From positions 558,001-622,000 of the forward strand of contig CAVONI010000012.1 in NCBI GenBank assembly GCA_963697285.1: a DNA stretch of 64,000 nucleotides, in the 5' to 3' direction. Below the pieces are notes generated by a model. It did no database searches and was not told the origin of the DNA. It saw nothing but the letters and a program-made list of their open reading frames with translations. The stretch comes from JAEUQQ01 sp963697285. GTDB taxonomy: Bacteria > Acidobacteriota > Vicinamibacteria > Vicinamibacterales > JAFNAJ01. Position 1 is the first letter of the stretch. Every line of letters starts with the position of its first letter. This document shows positions 1-8,399 of this stretch, piece by piece. The translations under genes and the position numbers were made by a program.

Positions 1-1036
1 GCATCGACACGCGATCGGGACTATCACTCGAGCTCGCCGGGACGACGGCGAGGCGTGCGAATCCCGCCGCACGGCGAGCGGTGTGCGCCTCGAGGCAGAC
101 GCTGGCATGACGGACCAGCACCTGCACCACCTCGGGCCATGCGGCCGGCACGTTGCGATCCTGGCGCAGGCCGTCGTCGCAATAGACCAGCGCGACCGCC
201 TCGTGATCCACGACCAGCGGCACGGCCATCCCGGCCATCGGCTCATCGCCGCCAGCCGGGGCGATCCACCCCAACGCCGGCACGGCGTTGGCCAGTTCCG
301 AGGCCAGCACTTCGCACGCGGCTCTGTCGACGAGCGTTGCCTGCAGGGGCCCCGCGAACTCGCGACCGATCGCCACGTCCGACGCCTCTGACGGAGCGTC
401 GGAGATCCCGATGAACCGCCAGCCCCGAAGGCCCGTGCCACGCACGACGAACACCATGACGCGAGCGACTTCCGCGGCCACGCTCTCGGCCAGTGCGTCC
501 AGCGTGTCGCGCAGTGTCTGCGCAGCGTCGAAACGTTCAAAGGCGGCGAGCAGGCGCGCGCTGGCAGCCAACGCCAGCTCCCGTTCGACGATGCGGGTCT
601 GGGTGGGCGCGTCGAGCGCGGAGGCATCGGCGTTGCCGACATTGCCCTCGGGCGCAGCCTCGAGCGAGGTCGTCTCGTGCGTGCCCGCCTCGTCATGCGA
701 CACCGAGGCGGAAGCGGCCGCCCACTCGGCCCTGAGCTGGGCCTCGAGTTCCTCACGCTCTGCGTGTGCCCGCGCCGCCTGCGCCTCGAGGCGAGCGTCG
801 TAGTCGTGGCGGAGCGCCCGAATCTGGTCGTCGAGCGCCGCCACCTGCGCGTCGCGCTCGCGGGCAGAGGTCTCGGCCTGGCTCGCGACCGCCTGCGACA
901 CCGCGTCGCGACGTTCGCGGTCGAGGCGTGCCTCCACCTCGGCGAAGGCCTCGGCGAGTTGACGCGAGATGGCGTCAGACAGCTGGGAGACGAGGGGAGC
1001 GAACGCGGGCGGCGTCGTGATCGGATCGATGGCCAT
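1..1036 (-). CDS. Coiled-coil plus GAF-like protein, C-terminus cut by window edge
   Basis: Reading the minus strand from ATG at 1036-1034 gives at least 345 codons without a stop, running off the left edge. The start reads MAIDPITTPPAFAPLV. Residues about 20-105 are rich in Ala, Arg and Glu and look like a long coiled coil. After an acidic linker, residues about 150-330 resemble a GAF-like sensory fold (alternating hydrophobic strands, with stretches such as VAVPLVVDHEAVALVYCDD reading like GAF strands). It diverges from the CotH gene. No catalytic domain is visible; one could lie beyond the edge. The GAF assignment is an inference from pattern only. Confidence 0.65.
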   Translation of the reverse strand, partial: MAIDPITTPPAFAPLVSQLSDAISRQLAEAFAEVEARLDRERRDAVSQAVASQAETSARERDAQVAALDDQIRALRHDYDARLEAQAARAHAEREELEAQLRAEWAAASASVSHDEAGTHETTSLEAAPEGNVGNADASALDAPTQTRIVERELALAASARLLAAFERFDAAQTLRDTLDALAESVAAEVARVMVFVVRGTGLRGWRFIGISDAPSEASDVAIGREFAGPLQATLVDRAACEVLASELANAVPALGWIAPAGGDEPMAGMAVPLVVDHEAVALVYCDDGLRQDRNVPAAWPEVVQVLVRHASVCLEAHTARRAAGFARLAVVPASSSDSPDRVSM

Positions 1037-1354
1037 GGCGAGTGAGGGCGGCGTGGGGCAAATGGACTCCCGCATTATGGAAGCCTGCGATCACCGGGGT
1101 CAAGAAGCGTGCCCGGCGAATGTCATTCCACGGGCGTCGAGAAGCGGCCTGTCCTGTCGTGGTTGGCTCGGCCCCGGGGCGTCCGGGCGTGACGGATTCG
1201 TCACACCGGTGTCGGTGTTGCGGCCGCCCATGTGGGGGGACTGCCCGCTGCGCGGCGACCTGGTGGCCGGTGGCCGCGAAGCCTCTTGCACCGGCCTGCC
1301 GGCCCTGCCATAGTCGTACGCAGCCTCATCGTGCCTGCCTTCAGGAGGGGGGCC
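1037..1354. other. Divergent intergenic region, no gene seen
   Basis: These 318 bases separate the minus-strand GAF-like gene from the plus-strand CotH gene, so both promoters should lie here. Open frames in the stretch have no ribosome site or recognisable product. The plus-strand frame of the CotH gene is open upstream from 1232, but that extension is Arg/Pro-rich and precedes the signal peptide, so it was not used. Confidence 0.5.
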
Positions 1355-2611
1355 ATGTGCGCTTCGCCACCACGCAGACTGCTGCTCCAGGAGCCACTGG
1401 CCGTCTTCTGGGTCGTGCTCCTCTCCCTGCTTCCGGCCGTTTCGCGGGCTCAGGACACGAAGGCTCCAACCGCTGGTGACCTGCTCAACGACCGCGTCGT
1501 GCACGAACTCCGGCTCGCGATGCACGCCGACGACTGGCAGGCGCTGCAGGAGCACTTCCTCGAAGACACCTACTATCCCGTCGACCTCACCTGGAACGGC
1601 CTGACCGTCCGCAACGCCGCCGTGCGATCGCGCGGCTCGGGAAGCCGCGATCCTGTCAAGCCGAGCCTCAAGATCGACTTCGGCAAGTACGTCTCCGGCC
1701 AGACGTTCGTCGGTCTCAAGTCGATCGCGCTCGACAACTTCCGGCAGGATCCCGGCATGATCAGGGAACTCGTGTCGATGCAGTTGTTCCGCAAGATGGG
1801 GTTGGTGGCCCCGCGGGTCGCGCACGCGCAGGTGTACGTGAACAACGAGTACGTCGGCCTGTTCGCCATCCTGGAGCCGATCGACAAGACGTTCCTCAAG
1901 ACGTGGCTCGGGTCGAGCGATGGGTACTTGTTCGAGTACAGCGGAGGCAACTGGCACTTCGAGTGGCTGGGCGAGGATGTGTCGCAATACGCCGCGATGT
2001 TCGAGGCGAAGACGCGCGAAGACGAGCCAGCCGATCAGCTGTTCGGGCCGATCGCCGCGATGGCCGACGTCGCCAGCCACCGCGGGATGGCCGAGTGGGA
2101 GTCGTCGGTGCGGGAACGGCTCGACCTCGACCGGCTGCTGATCTACCTGGCGGTCGAGTCGTTCCTCTCTGACCACGACGGATTCGCAGGCGACTGGGGC
2201 ATGAACAACTTCTACATGTACCGTGCGTCAGCGTCGGGTCCGCATGTGATCCTGCCGTGGGACAAGGACGTCAACTTCCGCGAAATCGACCGCGGCATCT
2301 TCGTCGGGTTCGACGAGAACATCCTCCTCTCGACCGCCATGCTCGTGCCGCACCTGAAGGACGCCTATCTCGCGGCCCTGCGACGCTGCGCCGAGGTTGC
2401 ATCCGATCGTGGCACCGATCCACAGGGGCCCGGCTGGCTCGAGGCCGAGATCGCCCGGGAGGTCGCCGCGATCAGGTCGTCGGCCTACGACGACCCGCGC
2501 AAGGCGTACACGAACGAGCGCTTCGAACAGGAGGCGGCGTGGATGATGACCTTCGCGCAGCGTCGCCCGCGCGAGGTGCTGGAGCAGGTCGCACAGCACG
2601 CGCGACGGTGA
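1355..2611 (+). CDS. Secreted CotH-kinase-family protein
   Basis: The product is 418 aa. ATG at 1355 was chosen over the open frame from 1232 because an AGGAGGGG ribosome site lies at 1343-1350 and a signal peptide follows at once (hydrophobic core VFWVVLLSLLPAV, then SRAQ). The body matches the CotH family (PF08757): an N-terminal strand region (VRSRGSGSRDP), the NNEYVGLFAILEPIDKTFL segment and the WDKDVNF motif near residue 305. CotH proteins are atypical kinases, best known for phosphorylating spore-coat proteins; the role of secreted bacterial homologues is largely unknown. The neighbour at 2665 is also a predicted surface protein. Confidence 0.85.
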   Translation: MCASPPRRLLLQEPLAVFWVVLLSLLPAVSRAQDTKAPTAGDLLNDRVVHELRLAMHADDWQALQEHFLEDTYYPVDLTWNGLTVRNAAVRSRGSGSRDPVKPSLKIDFGKYVSGQTFVGLKSIALDNFRQDPGMIRELVSMQLFRKMGLVAPRVAHAQVYVNNEYVGLFAILEPIDKTFLKTWLGSSDGYLFEYSGGNWHFEWLGEDVSQYAAMFEAKTREDEPADQLFGPIAAMADVASHRGMAEWESSVRERLDLDRLLIYLAVESFLSDHDGFAGDWGMNNFYMYRASASGPHVILPWDKDVNFREIDRGIFVGFDENILLSTAMLVPHLKDAYLAALRRCAEVASDRGTDPQGPGWLEAEIAREVAAIRSSAYDDPRKAYTNERFEQEAAWMMTFAQRRPREVLEQVAQHARR

Positions 2612-2664
2612 GTGCGTGGTGATCGCGGACCACGACGCCACGTGGTCACGGAGGTGGTGCCATC

Positions 2665-5493
2665 ATGCCGCTCGCACGCCTTCATCCCCGGTTCGTCGTC
2701 GAGCACGTGCGCAACCCACGCGTGTTGCTGGTGGCGGTGGTGGTGGCCGGTCTGGCCCACGCGACACTCGCGTCTCCCCAGACGACCACCCGCGTCAACG
2801 TCCCTTCGGGCGGAGCCCAGGCGCAGTACGGCGCATGGTACCCGGCCATCAGCGCCGATGGCCGATATGTCACGTTCACCTCGCACGCCACGAACCTGGT
2901 CGCCGGCGACACCAACGGATCTGACGACGTGTTCGTGCACGACCGTGCGGCCGGCATCACCACGCGCGTCAGCGTGGGATCGGGTGGGGTGCAGGCCACG
3001 GGCCACTCGAGCGGCAGATCGGCCGTCAGCGCAGACGGTCGGTTCGTCGCGTTTTCGTCCAGCGCGGCGAACCTCGTGCCCGGCGACACGAACAGCGCCG
3101 ATGACGTGTTCGTGCACGACCGACAACTTGGAGAAACGACCTGCGTCAGCCTGGCCATCGGCGGGGGCCAGGCAGCCAATGGCTGGAGCTACTTCGACGA
3201 CCTGAGCGCCGACGGGCGGTATGTGGCGTTCTCGTCTACCGCGACGAACCTCGTGCCCGGCGACACCAACGGCGCCATCGACGCCTTCGTGCACGACCGT
3301 GCGACCGGCGTGACCTCGCGCGTGAGCGTGGCGTCAGGCGGCGCGCAGGCGTCGGGAGGCGGGAGTTCGCTGAGTGACGATGGACGGTATGTCGCGTTCA
3401 CGTCCGCGGCCTCGAACCTTGTCGTCGGCGATACCAACGGGTTCACTGACGTGTTCGTGCACGATCGGCTGACGGGCATCACCAACCGCGTGAGCGTGCC
3501 GACGTGGGGTGACCAGGCAAACTACGACAGCTACCCCGCCCGATTGAGCGCGGACGGCCGTATCGTCGTGTTTGCATCGGGCGCGAACAACATGGCGTAC
3601 GGCGACTCGAACGGCCGATGGGACGTCTTCGCGCACGATCGGCTGACCCACACGACCACGCGCGTCAGCGTGGGGTCTGGAGGTCGGCAGGCGACGGCCC
3701 ACAGCGGCGGACCGACCTTTCCGGCTCCCGCCGTGAGCGCGGAGGGGCGGTATGTCACCTTCATGTCATACGCGCCGAACCTGGTGCCCGTCGATACGAA
3801 TGGCGTCGCGGATGTGTTCGTGCACGACCGGCTGACAGGAATGACCGCACGCGTGAGCGTCGGGTCTGGAGGCGTGCAGGCGAATGCCTGGAGCCTCGAT
3901 TCTGCCGTGAGCGCGGACGGGCGAGATGTCGCCTTCCTGTCGGATGCGTCGAACCTGGTGGCCGGCGACACCGGGCCCCACCGCGACGTGTTCGTGCACG
4001 ATCTCGACGCGGACGACGACTTGCTCCAGGGCTCATGGGAAAGTGCCTTCGGCCTCGATCCCCTGTCAGGCACCGGCGACGATGGCATGAATGGCGACCC
4101 TGACGGCGATGGGCAGACGAATCTCGAGGAATACACCGCGGGAACCCACCCGAGAGGATTCCAGACGCGGTATCTCGCCGAAGGGGCGACATCCCTGCCG
4201 TTCCTCGACACGCAACTGGCGGTGCTCAATCCCGGCGGTTCGTCAGCCAGCGTGCTGTTGCGGTTCCTCATGACCGACGGATCGACATCCGCGTTGCTCG
4301 TGCCCGTGCCGGGGATGACGCGCGCGACGGTAGACGCCAAGATCCAGGCTGGCTTGCTGGAGGCGGAGTTCTCGACGGTCATCGAGTCAGATGTCGAGGT
4401 GGTGGTCGACCGGTTGATGCAGTGGGATCTGCGCGGCTACGGTGCGCACGCCGAGACGGCCGTGGCGGCCCCGGCGTTGACCTGGTACCTCGCCGAAGGA
4501 GCGACGCACAGCGGCTTCAGCCTGTTCTACCTGCTCCAGAACCCGAACGCGACCGAGGCGCAGGTACGGGTGCGCTTCCTGCGTCCCAGCGGTGTGCCGA
4601 TCGAGAAGACGTACGGGCTGCCTGCCAACTCGCGCACGAACATCTGGGTGAACCAGGAAGACTTCCCGGGGCTCGGCAAGGCGCTGGCCGCGACCGATGT
4701 CTCGGCCGTGTTCGAGTGCACGAACGGGCAGCCCATCATCGTCGAGCGTGCCTTGTATCTGGATCTGCCCGGCCAGGTATTCGGCGCGGGGCACGAGAGT
4801 GCCGGCGTGACGGCGCCTGCCGAACAGTGGTTCCTGGCCGAAGGCAACACGGGTTCGTACTTCGACCTGTTCGTGCTCATCGCGAATCCCGGGAACGCCG
4901 ACGCAGACGTCGAGGCCACGTACCTGCTGCCGGACGGCACCGTGATCGTGAAGACGCAGACGGTGGCGGCCAACAGCCGCTTCAACATCTGGGTCGACTT
5001 CGAGGACGCGCGTCTGGCCGACACCGCCGTATCGACGGCGATTCGATCCACGAACGGCGTGCCGGTGATCGTGGAGCGTGCGCTGTGGTGGCCGTTCGGC
5101 TACGGCCAATGGTACGAGGCGCACAACTCGCCCGGCGCCACGTCGACGGGCACACGCTGGGCGCTCGCTGAGGGCGAAGAGGGCGGCACGCGCGGCGTGG
5201 ACACCTACATCCTGCTGGCGAACACGTCCGCCGCCCCGGGGACGGTGAAGGTGACGCTGCTGTTCGAGGACGGGACCACCGCGGTGAAGGAGTTCGGCGT
5301 CGCGGCCCGCAGCCGTTTCAACGTCGCCGTGCGCACGGAGTTCCCCGCTGCACACGACAGGCGCTTCGGTGCCATCGTCGAGTCGCTCGGCACGACGCCG
5401 GCGCAACTCGTCGTCGAACGGGCGATGTACTGGAACGCGCTGGGACAGAACTGGGCGGCAGGGACCAACGCGCTCGCGAAGAAGCTGCAGTAG
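2665..5493 (+). CDS. Surface protein: TolB-like propeller plus WFLAEG repeats
   Basis: The product is 942 aa. ATG at 2665 has GGAGGTGG at 2650-2657, followed by a signal sequence (LLVAVVVAGLAHATLAS). Residues about 35-440 hold repeated blades of roughly 60 aa with the pattern ISADGRYVTF, then VAGDTNGSDDVFVHDR, then TTRVSVGSGG, typical of PD40/TolB-like propellers. A Ca-binding-like segment (DGMNGDPDGDGQTNLEEYT) follows near residue 475. The last 440 aa contain four or five repeats starting YLAEGAT or WFLAEGN and ending IVERALY-type (DUF5719-like). The same C-terminal module recurs in the gene at 47005. It is probably exported, with an adhesive or structural role; the function is inferred. Confidence 0.8.
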   Translation: MPLARLHPRFVVEHVRNPRVLLVAVVVAGLAHATLASPQTTTRVNVPSGGAQAQYGAWYPAISADGRYVTFTSHATNLVAGDTNGSDDVFVHDRAAGITTRVSVGSGGVQATGHSSGRSAVSADGRFVAFSSSAANLVPGDTNSADDVFVHDRQLGETTCVSLAIGGGQAANGWSYFDDLSADGRYVAFSSTATNLVPGDTNGAIDAFVHDRATGVTSRVSVASGGAQASGGGSSLSDDGRYVAFTSAASNLVVGDTNGFTDVFVHDRLTGITNRVSVPTWGDQANYDSYPARLSADGRIVVFASGANNMAYGDSNGRWDVFAHDRLTHTTTRVSVGSGGRQATAHSGGPTFPAPAVSAEGRYVTFMSYAPNLVPVDTNGVADVFVHDRLTGMTARVSVGSGGVQANAWSLDSAVSADGRDVAFLSDASNLVAGDTGPHRDVFVHDLDADDDLLQGSWESAFGLDPLSGTGDDGMNGDPDGDGQTNLEEYTAGTHPRGFQTRYLAEGATSLPFLDTQLAVLNPGGSSASVLLRFLMTDGSTSALLVPVPGMTRATVDAKIQAGLLEAEFSTVIESDVEVVVDRLMQWDLRGYGAHAETAVAAPALTWYLAEGATHSGFSLFYLLQNPNATEAQVRVRFLRPSGVPIEKTYGLPANSRTNIWVNQEDFPGLGKALAATDVSAVFECTNGQPIIVERALYLDLPGQVFGAGHESAGVTAPAEQWFLAEGNTGSYFDLFVLIANPGNADADVEATYLLPDGTVIVKTQTVAANSRFNIWVDFEDARLADTAVSTAIRSTNGVPVIVERALWWPFGYGQWYEAHNSPGATSTGTRWALAEGEEGGTRGVDTYILLANTSAAPGTVKVTLLFEDGTTAVKEFGVAARSRFNVAVRTEFPAAHDRRFGAIVESLGTTPAQLVVERAMYWNALGQNWAAGTNALAKKLQ

Positions 5494-5596
5494 CAGCGTT
5501 GACGCACCGCCGGTCATGGTGACGTGACGCGAGCAGCCGTTCCCCTGCCCCGAGCACCGGCGCTCGAGGCAATCGGCTTCCTCACGCCCGAGAGGG

Positions 5597-5605
5597 TGTT
5601 ACACT
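5597..5605 (+). promoter_or_regulatory. Candidate extended -10 promoter for ssrA
   Basis: TGT followed by TACACT (5600-5605) forms an extended -10 element about 55 bases upstream of the mature tmRNA 5' end. No clear -35 is seen at the usual distance, as expected for extended -10 promoters. Between 5494 and this point there is no gene. Confidence 0.4.
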
Positions 5606-5658
5606 GAGAAGGTCGCTGACGGACAGTGCTTCACGTCGTTGCGGCGTCTCTCCAATGT

Positions 5659-6016
5659 GGGGGCGTCACGGTTTCGACGGAGGTTCGGATCCGCGGGAGG
5701 CATGCCGAGCACCCTCGACTCGTAAATCCGATGGAACAAAACGTAACTGCGGACAATTCGCAGCTCGCTCTCGCCGCCTAAACCCCGGTGAGCGCCCCTG
5801 CCGCCGGCGCCTGCGCGGTGGCGACGGGGTGTCATTTAAGCAGGCTGGTCGTGTGAAGGCGCCTGAGTGGCACACGATGAGATCAAGCTCGGGCTAGCCT
5901 GGCGCGGTTTCGGTCGCACTTCGACGCGCCGGGCGAACTTTGAAGCGCGACTACGCATGTAGAATCCTGCGAGGATGGGCTTTCGGACGCGGGTTCGACT
6001 CCCGCCGCCTCCACCA
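5659..6016 (+). ncRNA. ssrA: tmRNA (transfer-messenger RNA)
   Basis: This is a 358-nt one-piece tmRNA. The 5' end GGGGGCG (5659-5665) pairs with CGCCTCC (6006-6012), followed by discriminator A and an encoded CCA at 6014-6016. The T arm is GCGGGTTCGACTCCCGC, ending at 6004. The tag frame starts with resume codon GCG at 5749-5751, after GTAACT, and ends with TAA at 5779-5781, giving the proteolysis tag ADNSQLALAA. The Ala-Ala end is the classical degron for ClpXP-type proteases. It rescues stalled ribosomes together with SmpB, which is not in this window. Open frames crossing it are not genes. Confidence 0.95.
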
Positions 6017-6049
6017 CTCAACTCGTTGACCCCGTAGCACTTACGGGAT

Positions 6050-6094
6050 CACGATCCTGCCGTTTCCAAACATATCTCCAAAATGCTCGACCGT
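6050..6094 (+). repeat. Left copy of imperfect direct repeat flanking the toxin-antitoxin module
   Basis: This 45-nt stretch just downstream of ssrA aligns with 6863-6906 at about 36 of 45 positions, with one gap. Both copies begin CAC.ATCCTGC and end CTCG.CCGT. Together they bracket the whole RelE/HigA-like module. Confidence 0.5.
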
Positions 6095-6166
6095 CGGCCC
6101 CTGGTCGAGCGGCCGAATGGCGCATGCCGTAGCTGCCGGCGGACCTCTTCCCGGCGATTGAGCCTC

Positions 6167-6185
6167 TATACGTCTTTGACGTATA
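6167..6185. promoter_or_regulatory. Perfect inverted repeat, likely antitoxin operator
   Basis: TATACGTC and GACGTATA form 8-bp perfect arms around TTT, ending 13 bases before the GTG start of the toxin-like gene. HigA/XRE antitoxins typically bind such palindromes over their own promoter; the TATAC inside the arms could serve as a -10 element. The binding is inferred. Confidence 0.55.
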
Positions 6186-6198
6186 CTCGCTACCGGCC

Positions 6199-6516
6199 GT
6201 GCTGACGTTCATCGCGACCAGGCTCTTCACGTCGCTGGTCGGTCAGTCTCTGTCAGGCGACGACTACGCTGCGTTGCAGCAGGCACTGGTCGACAACCCG
6301 GAAGCCGGAGACGTGATTCGCGGTCGGGCGGCGTCCGGAAGCTTCGCTGGCGACTCGCGGGCCGCGGCAAGCGTGGCGGAATTCGGGTCATCTACTACCT
6401 GCGGTCGCGGCAGGGGGAGATTCTGGATGCTCACCCTCCACGCCAAGAACGAAGTCGAGAGCATCCCGGGACACGTCTTGAAGAAGATAAGGGAGGAGAT
6501 CGATGGCGGCGCCTAG
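6199..6516 (+). pseudogene. RelE/HigB-family toxin, central segment out of frame
   Basis: The continuous frame from GTG 6199 gives 105 aa. Its N-terminus (ATRLFTSLVGQSLSGDDYAA) and C-terminus (MLTLHAKNEVESIPGHVLKK) match RelE/ParE/HigB toxins. The middle does not. From about 6322 to 6421 the family core is read only in the next frame, as SGGVRKLRWRLAGRGKRGG then IRVIYYLRSRQGEI. A one-base loss near 6322 and a one-base gain near 6420 therefore compensate each other but replace about 33 core residues, including the basic RNA-contacting strand. The toxin is probably inactive unless the two changes are sequencing errors. It overlaps the antitoxin start by 14 bases. Confidence 0.75.
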
Positions 6517-6775
6517 TCGGAACGTCGGGCGGGAGATTCTGGACGGGCTCCGGCAACTCAAGCGGGGCGAGCAGGGCCGCGTGACCACGGTGCCGTCCGT
6601 CGCGTCCATCCGCGAAGGCACGGGGCTGTCGCAGCCGCGATTCGCCGAACTGCTGGGCGTGTCGGTGCGCACGCTGCAGGAATGGGAGCAGGGTCGCCGC
6701 GCCCCGTCCGGCGCAGCACGAACCCTGCTGCTCATTGCCGCCAGGAATCCGCGCGCGCTCCTGGACGTGGCGTAG
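6503..6775 (+). CDS. HigA/NadS-like XRE-family antitoxin
   Basis: The product is 90 aa. ATG at 6503 is preceded by AGGGAGGAG. Residues 33-80 form a Cro/C1-type helix-turn-helix (REGTGLSQPRFAELLGVSVR then TLQEWEQGRRAPSG), typical of antitoxins encoded downstream of RelE/HigB-type toxins. It would neutralise the toxin and repress the operon through the palindrome at 6167-6185. It is intact, whereas its partner is scrambled. Confidence 0.85.
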   Translation: MAAPSRNVGREILDGLRQLKRGEQGRVTTVPSVASIREGTGLSQPRFAELLGVSVRTLQEWEQGRRAPSGAARTLLLIAARNPRALLDVA

Positions 6776-6779
6776 GCGG

Positions 6780-6808
6780 CGCCTCCAACACACCACCATT
6801 TGGAGGCG
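6780..6808 (+). terminator. GC-rich hairpin after the antitoxin gene
   Basis: CGCCTCCAA (6780-6788) pairs with TTGGAGGCG (6800-6808) around an 11-base loop, five bases after the antitoxin stop. There is no T-tract, so it may be a weak terminator or an RNA-stabilising hairpin. Confidence 0.4.
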
Positions 6809-6862
6809 GCGGGACAGGGCCCGCCCAGCAGGGCTCCGTTGAACCTGCAGGATTCATGGTTT

Positions 6863-6906
6863 CACCATCCTGCGGTCTCCAACATGTCTCCACAGTTCTC
6901 GCCCGT
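6863..6906 (+). repeat. Right copy of imperfect direct repeat flanking the toxin-antitoxin module
   Basis: This is the partner of 6050-6094 (about 80 percent identity over 44-45 nt). The remaining 248-base gap 6776-7023 holds this repeat, the hairpin at 6780 and the leader of the MEMO gene; no other gene is seen. Confidence 0.5.
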
Positions 6907-7023
6907 TTCCCCGCGGCGCCCCAGGGGAGCAGCCAGGCCTCCGCGCCGCCGCTGCAGCGCCCTCCTCTGCCAGCCCGTTTGGGCGTATCCTGACCTCGAC
7001 GAAGGCTCCCAGGAGCGGACACC

Positions 7024-7827
7024 ATGTCTGTCGGGCTTCGCGTTCGTCCTCCCGCGGTCGCTGGGACGTTCTACCCCGCCGATCCGCACACGCTCACGTC
7101 GCTCGTTGATACGTTGCTTGCAGGCGCGAGCACGGCCGACGGTTCGCACCGGCAGCAACCGCGAGCGCTGATCGTGCCGCACGCCGGATACATCTACTCC
7201 GGCCCCGTCGCGGCGACGGCCTACGCCCGCCTGCGTCCGTTTGTCGACCGGATCACGCGCATCGTGCTGCTGGGGCCAGCGCACCGCGTCTGGATTGACG
7301 GGCTTGCCCTTCCAGGCGCCGAGCGGCTCGACACGCCGCTGGGCGGGATTCGCGCAGTCGAAGTCAGCGACGCAGGGATCAGCACGAACGCCCGCGCGCA
7401 CGCGCAGGAACACTCGCTCGAGGTCCAGTTGCCGTTTCTACAGCGCGTGCTCGGCGATGTCGAGGTGGTGCCCCTCGTCGTTGGCGACGCGTCAGACGAG
7501 GTGGTCGCACGCGTGATCGATCACCTCTGTGGCGATGTAGGAACGCTGGTGGTCGTCAGCAGCGACCTCTCGCACTACCACGACTGGCACGACGCCAACC
7601 GTCGCGACGCGCGATCGGCGGCGCAGATCGAGGCGCTGGGCCCCGCGTTGACGCATGAACAGGCGTGCGGCGCCACGCCCATCAACGGGCTGCTGCTCGT
7701 GGCCAAGCGTCGAGGACTCCGCGTCGAATGCCTCGACCTCCGCAACTCAGGCGACACGGCTGGCCCGCGCGATCGTGTGGTGGGCTACGGCGCGTTTGCC
7801 TTCTACGAGCAGGGAGCGCGGTCATGA
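7024..7827 (+). CDS. amrB: AmmeMemoRadiSam system protein B (MEMO family)
   Basis: The product is 267 aa, starting at ATG 7024 behind CAGGAGCG. It begins VRPPAVAGTFYPADP and contains LIVPHAGYIYSGPVAATAY, the EHSLEVQLPFLQ segment and SSDLSHYHD, all signatures of the MEMO family (PF01875). MEMO proteins share a fold with extradiol dioxygenases; the conserved His residues at PHAGY, EHS and LSHYH would form the metal site. The stop overlaps the next start (ATGA). It belongs to a three-gene unit with AMMECR1 and a radical SAM enzyme, whose bacterial pathway is undefined. Confidence 0.93.
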   Translation: MSVGLRVRPPAVAGTFYPADPHTLTSLVDTLLAGASTADGSHRQQPRALIVPHAGYIYSGPVAATAYARLRPFVDRITRIVLLGPAHRVWIDGLALPGAERLDTPLGGIRAVEVSDAGISTNARAHAQEHSLEVQLPFLQRVLGDVEVVPLVVGDASDEVVARVIDHLCGDVGTLVVVSSDLSHYHDWHDANRRDARSAAQIEALGPALTHEQACGATPINGLLLVAKRRGLRVECLDLRNSGDTAGPRDRVVGYGAFAFYEQGARS

Positions 7828-8399
7828 GCCACGATGGCGCGGTGCTGCTCGGCCTGGCGCGCCAGGCCATCGAGACGGCGTTCTTCGGCGGCGACGTGAC
7901 GCCACCTCCGCTGGCCTGGCTCGACGAACCGCGCGCGGTCTTCGTCACGCTGCGCGAGCGAAACGGAGACCTGCGTGGCTGCATCGGGTCGATCGAGGCA
8001 CGGCATCCGCTCGGCACGGCGGTGATCGAGGCTGCGCTCGGTGCGGCGTTCAGGGATGGCCGGTTCGCGCCGCTCACGGCAACTGAACTCGAGCGGGTGG
8101 CTGTCGAGGTGAGCGTGCTGTCACCGATGACGATGCTCCAGTGCACAGACGAAGCCGATGCCGTGCGACAGATCGCGCGCAGCCGGCCGGGCGTGTTGTT
8201 CACCTGGGCTGCACGCCGCAGCGTGCTGCTGCCACAGGTGTGGGACAGCATCCCCGACGCGGCCGGTTTCCTGCGGCACCTGAAGTTGAAGGCCGGGCTG
8301 CCCGTCACGTTCTGGTCTCACGACGTCGCGCTGCACGTGTTCACGTGCGAACATTTCGCCGAGTCGGCCGAGCCGATGCTGCAGGGGAGCGTCACGTGA
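7824..8399 (+). CDS. amrA: AmmeMemoRadiSam system protein A (AMMECR1 family)
   Basis: The product is 191 aa. The start is ATG 7824, overlapping the MEMO stop by four bases, so translation is probably coupled. The family signature is clear: VFVTLRERNGDLRGCIGSIE, then AAFRDGRFAPLTATELERV and VLLPQVW. The invariant LRGCIG cysteine is present. The open frame continues upstream inside amrB, but that part is a shadow. The function is unknown; the gene is recurrently linked to MEMO and a radical SAM enzyme. Confidence 0.93.
   Translation: MSHDGAVLLGLARQAIETAFFGGDVTPPPLAWLDEPRAVFVTLRERNGDLRGCIGSIEARHPLGTAVIEAALGAAFRDGRFAPLTATELERVAVEVSVLSPMTMLQCTDEADAVRQIARSRPGVLFTWAARRSVLLPQVWDSIPDAAGFLRHLKLKAGLPVTFWSHDVALHVFTCEHFAESAEPMLQGSVT

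Noticed and set aside
1100..2176. Long minus-strand frame opposite the CotH gene.
   Set aside because: Arg/Val/Asp-rich shadow of a well-matched plus-strand gene in GC-rich DNA; no ribosome site or family match.
6802..6814. GGAGGCGGCGGGA, the exact inverse of the tmRNA 3' end (6000-6012), as an attachment site.
   Set aside because: It is in inverted orientation, is largely part of the hairpin after the antitoxin gene, and no integrase is present.
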